A DNA stretch of 34,736 nucleotides from contig NZ_JACJPV010000039.1 of assembly GCF_014696225.1 (NCBI RefSeq), positions 1-34,736 on the forward strand, read 5' to 3'. Source of the stretch: Anabaena sp. FACHB-1237. GTDB taxonomy: Bacteria > Cyanobacteriota > Cyanobacteriia > Cyanobacteriales > Nostocaceae. Below, one piece after another: positions 30,996-34,736 of the stretch (the first letter of the stretch is position 1; each line of letters opens with the position of its first letter). The position numbers were made by a program, and so were the translations under genes. The notes below the pieces were generated by a model, which saw only the letters and a program-made list of their open reading frames with translations, made no database searches and was not told the DNA's origin.

Positions 30996-32432
30996 ATGTC
31001 TGACTTAATCTTATTTTGGCATCGTCGGGATCTGCGTATTCATGATAATACAGGATTAATAGCCGCTAGAAAAAAAACATCAAAGGTAGTTGGTGTATTT
31101 TGTCTCGATCCGCAAATTTTGCAACGAGATGATATCGCACCAGTGAGAGTAAAATATATGCTTGGTTGTTTACACACATTACAACAAGATTACCGACAAT
31201 TAGGTAGCCAATTATTAATCTTACAAGATAATCCAGTGGTAGCAATTCCTAAATTAGCAGTTGCTTTACAAGCTAAAGCGGTTTTTTGGAATTGTGATGT
31301 TGAACCTTACGCAAAAAAACGGGACTTAGCAATTATTGAACAATTAAAAACTGAGAATATAGAATTTTTACCTGATAATTGGGATCAATTATTGCATTCA
31401 CCACAAGAAATTTCTAGTGGTACAAAAACTCCCTATACAATTTATACTCCTTTCTGGAAAAATTGGATTTCTAAACATAAAAAACCACCTGTTGATATAT
31501 TACCAAATCTGGAAAATTTAACAGATCAAGAAATAGGAATTTGTGAAAATATCGGCACAATAAATTTACCTAGTGCTAAAGATTTAGGATTTATTTGGGA
31601 TGAAGATTTGATTATTCAACCAGGAGAAAAAGCTGCTAATAAGTTATTAGAATATTTCCTAGAAAATTCTATTAGTAACTATGCAGAAAATCGTAATTTT
31701 CCCGCAATTGATGGTACATCTCACCTTAGTTCAGCTTTGAAATTTGGGGTAATTAGTATTAGGAAAATTTGGCAAACTACTATAGAAGCATTAGCTAATA
31801 GTAACAGCGAAGAAACTAATAAAAGTATTGAAACATGGCAAAAAGAACTTGCTTGGCGGGAGTTTTTTCAACACGCTATGTATCATTTTCCAGAATTAGA
31901 AACAGGACCGTATAGACAAATATTTAAAGTTTTTCCCTGGTACAATAATGAAACATATTTTCAGGCATGGTGTTTAGGAAAAACGGGATATCCTATAGTA
32001 GATGCTGCTATGCGTCAACTTAATCAAACTGGTTGGATGCACAATAGATGTAGAATGATTGTAGCTAGTTTTCTTACCAAGGATCTCATTATAAATCCGC
32101 AATGGGGAGAAAAATATTTTATGCAAAAACTCATAGATGGTGATTTATGTGCTAATAATGGAGGTTGGCAATGGAGCGCTTCTAGTGGGATGGATGCTCA
32201 ACCATTAAGAATTTTTAACCCTGCTAGTCAAACTCAGAAATTTGATTCAGAAGCGGAGTATATTCGCCAATGGATACCAGAGTTAAAATCTGTGGATACG
32301 GAATATTTAATTAGTGGTAAAATTCCTGCTTGGGAATGTCATAAGTTAGGATATCCTACACCAATTGTTGATCATCAAAAACAACAAGCTCTGTTTAAAG
32401 AAATATATCAACAAGTTAAAATGGAGAGTTGA
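30996..32432 (+). CDS. phrA: Deoxyribodipyrimidine photolyase (class I, 8-HDF type)
   Basis: Repairs UV-induced cyclobutane pyrimidine dimers using blue light. The N-terminal antenna-binding domain begins LILFWHRRDLRIHDNTGL. The FAD-binding domain has the family signatures TGYPIVDAAMRQL, TGWMHNRCRMIVASFLTKDL, NNGGWQWSASSGMDAQPLR and FNP. At 478 residues it matches the cyanobacterial 8-hydroxy-5-deazaflavin photolyases (Anacystis type). Cryptochrome-DASH proteins differ in the signature and usually have another start. It is monocistronic, with a MITE-bearing spacer upstream. Confidence 0.93.
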   Translation: MSDLILFWHRRDLRIHDNTGLIAARKKTSKVVGVFCLDPQILQRDDIAPVRVKYMLGCLHTLQQDYRQLGSQLLILQDNPVVAIPKLAVALQAKAVFWNCDVEPYAKKRDLAIIEQLKTENIEFLPDNWDQLLHSPQEISSGTKTPYTIYTPFWKNWISKHKKPPVDILPNLENLTDQEIGICENIGTINLPSAKDLGFIWDEDLIIQPGEKAANKLLEYFLENSISNYAENRNFPAIDGTSHLSSALKFGVISIRKIWQTTIEALANSNSEETNKSIETWQKELAWREFFQHAMYHFPELETGPYRQIFKVFPWYNNETYFQAWCLGKTGYPIVDAAMRQLNQTGWMHNRCRMIVASFLTKDLIINPQWGEKYFMQKLIDGDLCANNGGWQWSASSGMDAQPLRIFNPASQTQKFDSEAEYIRQWIPELKSVDTEYLISGKIPAWECHKLGYPTPIVDHQKQQALFKEIYQQVKMES

Positions 32433-32492
32433 TGATTGAGATCCTGAATCCTGTTTAACAGTTTGTAGTTTTCTGGTATGGTATCCTAAACG

Positions 32493-32642
32493 TAGGACTT
32501 ACGCAAGTGTCACACTAAAAAATCTGTTGAGTGGGTGCGTCAGATATCAACAATTTGGTTATTTACATGATTTATACTGTCTGACGTGGTTGGTGAGCTT
32601 GTCGAACCACACCCTACCAATGTTCCAGTTGCGTAAGTCCTA
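32493..32642 (+). mobile_element. Inverted-repeat element family 2 (AGGACTTACGCA ends), copy 2
   Basis: About 150 bp. TAGGACTTACGCAA at the left mirrors TTGCGTAAGTCCTA at the right, 14 bp perfect. Inside are GTGTCACAC, GGGTGCGTCAGATAT, the ATGATTTATACTGTCTGACG block shared with 3308-3430, and the GGTTGGTGAGCTTGTCGAACC hairpin shared with 26918-27000. No exact target duplication is visible. It lies between photolyase and ferredoxin. Confidence 0.8.
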
Positions 32643-32684
32643 AAACAAACAAATTTTTTCTTTACTACACACTGCATTTTAGAT

Positions 32685-33002
32685 ATGCCCACCACTTACA
32701 ACGTAGAAATTCATCATCAAGGACAAACATATAATATACAAGTTAAAGATGATGAAACTATTCTCTCAGTCGCTTTAGCTAAAGGTTTAGACTTACCAAC
32801 TTCTTGTGGTGCTGGAGTGTGTACTACCTGCGCTGCTTTGGTTACAAAAGGATTTGTAAGTCAAGAAGATGGTATGGGTGTTAGTGTAGAGCTACAACAA
32901 CAGGGTTACGCACTACTATGTGTGGCTAAACCTCTTTCTGATTTAATCATAGAAACTGAAAAGGAAGAAATTGTTTATCAAAAGCAATTTGGTAAAAATT
33001 AG
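32685..33002 (+). CDS. [2Fe-2S] plant-type ferredoxin
   Basis: A 105-residue soluble electron carrier. Cluster ligands Cys41, Cys46 and Cys49 (SCGAGVCTTCAA) and Cys79 (LLCVAKP) follow the plant-type C-x4-C-x2-C...C spacing. It differs from the major photosynthetic ferredoxin PetF (CRAGACSTC) in the cluster loop and has a short extra C-terminal tail (EEIVYQKQFGKN). It is therefore probably one of the minor cyanobacterial ferredoxins serving a special partner, which I cannot name. A repeat element separates it from the photolyase gene, so a link to photorepair is not implied. Confidence 0.92.
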   Translation: MPTTYNVEIHHQGQTYNIQVKDDETILSVALAKGLDLPTSCGAGVCTTCAALVTKGFVSQEDGMGVSVELQQQGYALLCVAKPLSDLIIETEKEEIVYQKQFGKN

Positions 33003-33225
33003 GGCATTGCATAATGGCGCTATGAATTTTGTTTCGCGCATTAGCGAAGCACTTTCAGTGCGTTAGATGCAAAGTTTCAAGTTTTGAATTTCTCAATTTC
33101 ATACCTGAGTTCTGCAATACCAAAATTAGATAATCAAAATTAGATAATAATTGATAATTAGCAATTACCAGTAATTATTATCTATCTATGTTCTCTGAAG
33201 AATAAATATCAAGGATCGAGAAATT

Positions 33226-33408
33226 ATGACCACTCATTTTATTACCGCAGAAGTTGCATTACAAGAAACTCCTCATGAGTTGGAAAAGGCTATTAAGGCT
33301 GAATTACAAAAACAAGGGGAGCCTTTACGTTGGGCTATTACTGCTGTTAATGAAGCGGAACAAGTTGCTACGGTAGAGGCTGTAGTTACTACTGAAAATG
33401 TGAGTTAA
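33226..33408 (+). CDS. Small conserved-looking protein, 60 residues
   Basis: The sequence starts MTTHFITAEVALQETPHELE and continues KAIKAELQKQGEPLRWAITA with a valine-rich end. It has a predicted alpha/beta fold with no membrane helix, signal peptide or metal motif. AAGGATCGAG precedes the ATG by about 6 bases. Codon use looks like its neighbours, and the composition (Glu-, Ala- and Val-rich, with amphipathic helices) favours a real gene. No function is recognised. A DUF3326 gene follows 165 bp later on the same strand. Confidence 0.7.
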   Translation: MTTHFITAEVALQETPHELEKAIKAELQKQGEPLRWAITAVNEAEQVATVEAVVTTENVS

Positions 33409-33573
33409 TAAGTAATAGTTAATAGATAATTAATGGTCAGCGATCGCTGCAATTATAGTATATATTAATTAGTATAATATGAGAAAGCGATCGCGCATTT
33501 TTTGAGAAATTATTTTCTTTTTAGGATGAACCACTACTTTAAGTGTACAGTAGTTCATTATAATATTATAACT

Positions 33574-34608
33574 ATGAAAAAACCATATACAGTAATTTTA
33601 ATTATACCTACAGGTATAGGAGCATCCATAGGGGGATATGCAGGTGATGGACTACCCATAGCTAAACTAATATCACAGGTATGCGATCGCCTGATCACCC
33701 ATCCTAATGTAATGAATGGTGCAAGTTTATACTGGAATATTCCCAATGCCCTCTACGTAGAAGGATACGCCCTAGATAAATTTACTGCTGGGGAATGGGG
33801 TTTACGTCCCGTCTACAGTAACCGGGTAGGTTTGCTTTTAGACCAGGGTATTGAACCAGAATTAATGCTCAGACACTTGCAAGTACAAGACGCAGCCAGA
33901 GCCACACTGGGATTAAATATTAGTAATCATGTAATTACAGACACTCCATTAAACGTAGAAATACGGACATCATCATCTGGTGTGAGTTGGGGAACAATAG
34001 GCAACCCCGATAGTTTATTAAGAGGGGCAGAAAAATTAATTATACAGGAAAAAGTGCAAGCGATCGCTGTAGTCACTCGTTTTCCCGAAAATAGTGATCA
34101 AATAGCCGTCAGTAAGTATCAACAAGGAAAAGGAGTGGATCCCATAGCTGGTGCAGAAGCAGTTATTAGCCATTTATTAGTTCGCACCTTCAAAATACCC
34201 TGCGCCCACGCCCCAGCACTGACTCCCAGCCCAGTAGAACCGAACTTAGCCCCCCGTTCTGCGGCGGAAGAAATAGGATATACTTTTTTACCATGCGTTT
34301 TAGTGGGACTGAGTAACGCCCCGCAAATAATTCTTAACAAAAACATTAACAATTATTTACCAAATGATATCTGGGCTAATCAAATAGATGCTGTTATTAT
34401 TCCCTCAACAGCTTGCGGCAATAGTACAATCTTAAACTTAAGTCAAAAACAATGTTTGATAATTAATGTTACAGAAAATAAAACTTTAATACAAGTTCCA
34501 CCATCAGCGTTAGGAATCCAAACCTTACAGGTAAACTCATATTTAGAAGCAGTAGGGGCAATAGTCGCCCATAAAGCTGGCATAAATCATTGGTCATTAT
34601 CATTATAA
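33574..34608 (+). CDS. DUF3326 family protein
   Basis: A 344-residue protein of the DUF3326 family, common in cyanobacteria and some archaea and without a known activity. Conserved-looking blocks are IIPTGIGASIGGYAGDGLP near the start, NVMNGASLYWNIPNALYVEG, LNVEIRTSSSGVSWGTIGNP and the late ACGNSTIL. The glycine-rich start could be nucleotide-binding, which is only a guess. The ATG at 33574 (MKKPYTVI) is preferred; a frame extension back to 33502 encodes a non-matching leader. It has no membrane helix. Confidence 0.8.
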   Translation: MKKPYTVILIIPTGIGASIGGYAGDGLPIAKLISQVCDRLITHPNVMNGASLYWNIPNALYVEGYALDKFTAGEWGLRPVYSNRVGLLLDQGIEPELMLRHLQVQDAARATLGLNISNHVITDTPLNVEIRTSSSGVSWGTIGNPDSLLRGAEKLIIQEKVQAIAVVTRFPENSDQIAVSKYQQGKGVDPIAGAEAVISHLLVRTFKIPCAHAPALTPSPVEPNLAPRSAAEEIGYTFLPCVLVGLSNAPQIILNKNINNYLPNDIWANQIDAVIIPSTACGNSTILNLSQKQCLIINVTENKTLIQVPPSALGIQTLQVNSYLEAVGAIVAHKAGINHWSLSL

Positions 34609-34648
34609 TTAGGACTTACGCATTGACAAAAAACATTATCTATGTATT

Positions 34649-34735
34649 CTAGATCATGCGATCGCTATTAAGATTAGCAAAAATATGCTCACGTACAACT
34701 AAAGTAAACAGATTCCTCTGTACTTCATACCAGTT
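34649..34735 (-). CDS. Possible 3' end of a gene running off the right edge
   Basis: The minus strand is open from the window edge for 28 codons to a TAG: NWYEVQRNLFTLVVREHIFA followed by NLNSDRMI. The composition looks protein-like, and HIP1 GCGATCGC falls within it. It is too short to assign to a family; it could be a chance frame. An AGGACTTACGCA element end lies at 34611, just beyond its stop. Confidence 0.3.
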   Translation of the reverse strand, partial: NWYEVQRNLFTLVVREHIFANLNSDRMI

Positions 34736-34736
34736 G

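Overview
The window comes from a low-GC filamentous cyanobacterium, most likely of the order Nostocales. The evidence is the cyanobacterial 5S rRNA, dense HIP1 octamers (GCGATCGC), petN of the cytochrome b6f complex, a ferrochelatase with a chlorophyll-binding-like tail, an 8-HDF type photolyase, and the heptamer tandem repeats and small palindromic elements typical of heterocyst-forming genomes. Genus cannot be fixed from the sequence alone.

Layout. 1-180: end of an rRNA operon (5S plus terminator). 180-8.5 kb: housekeeping genes spaced by repeats: hemH, a DUF1995 protein, ACT-malic enzyme, a VKOR-like gene remnant, an aspartoacylase-type peptidase, petN with a 53-residue membrane protein behind it, and a conserved 343-residue protein. 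9-12.1 kb: a Hanks-type Ser/Thr kinase with two CRP-like sites upstream, and pdhB. 12.2-19.7 kb: a sulfur-centred block. On the minus strand it runs rhodanese, small secreted peptide, formylglycine-generating enzyme (FGE), sulfatase, SBF-family transporter; next to it are a GST and a divergent TauE/SafE exporter. 19.8-23.8 kb: a type II toxin-antitoxin pair, an ABC exporter, an aldo/keto reductase, then a duplicated promoter attached to a decayed TauE fragment. 23.8-25.7 kb: a secreted esterase whose GDSL domain sits inside an Ig/cadherin-like domain. 26-27.4 kb: molybdate-binding ModA and a molbindin. 27.6-30 kb: HAD hydrolase and a B12-binding radical SAM protein. 30.0-30.7 kb: a gene graveyard (ParE toxin remnant, 59-bp copy of the radical SAM gene, IS1634-type transposase remnant, MITE). 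31-34.7 kb: photolyase, ferredoxin, a 60-residue protein, a DUF3326 protein and a possible gene running off the right edge.

Most notable observations. (1) A 33-bp palindromic repeat with two intergenic copies here also sits, exactly as 11 sense codons, inside the FGE gene. (2) The GST/TauE and AKR/TauE-remnant intergenic regions share a homologous promoter of about 97 bp and an AGTGAA-N5-TTCACT inverted repeat, marking an ancient duplication around a 4.7-kb segment. (3) The FGE keeps both active cysteines and lies directly upstream of its likely client sulfatase and a possible organic-anion transporter, suggesting a sulfate-ester utilisation locus. (4) The esterase is a clean domain-in-domain insertion. 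(5) Four copies of a 107-bp MITE with TA-flanked inverted ends, and two copies of a second inverted-repeat element, are scattered through the spacers.
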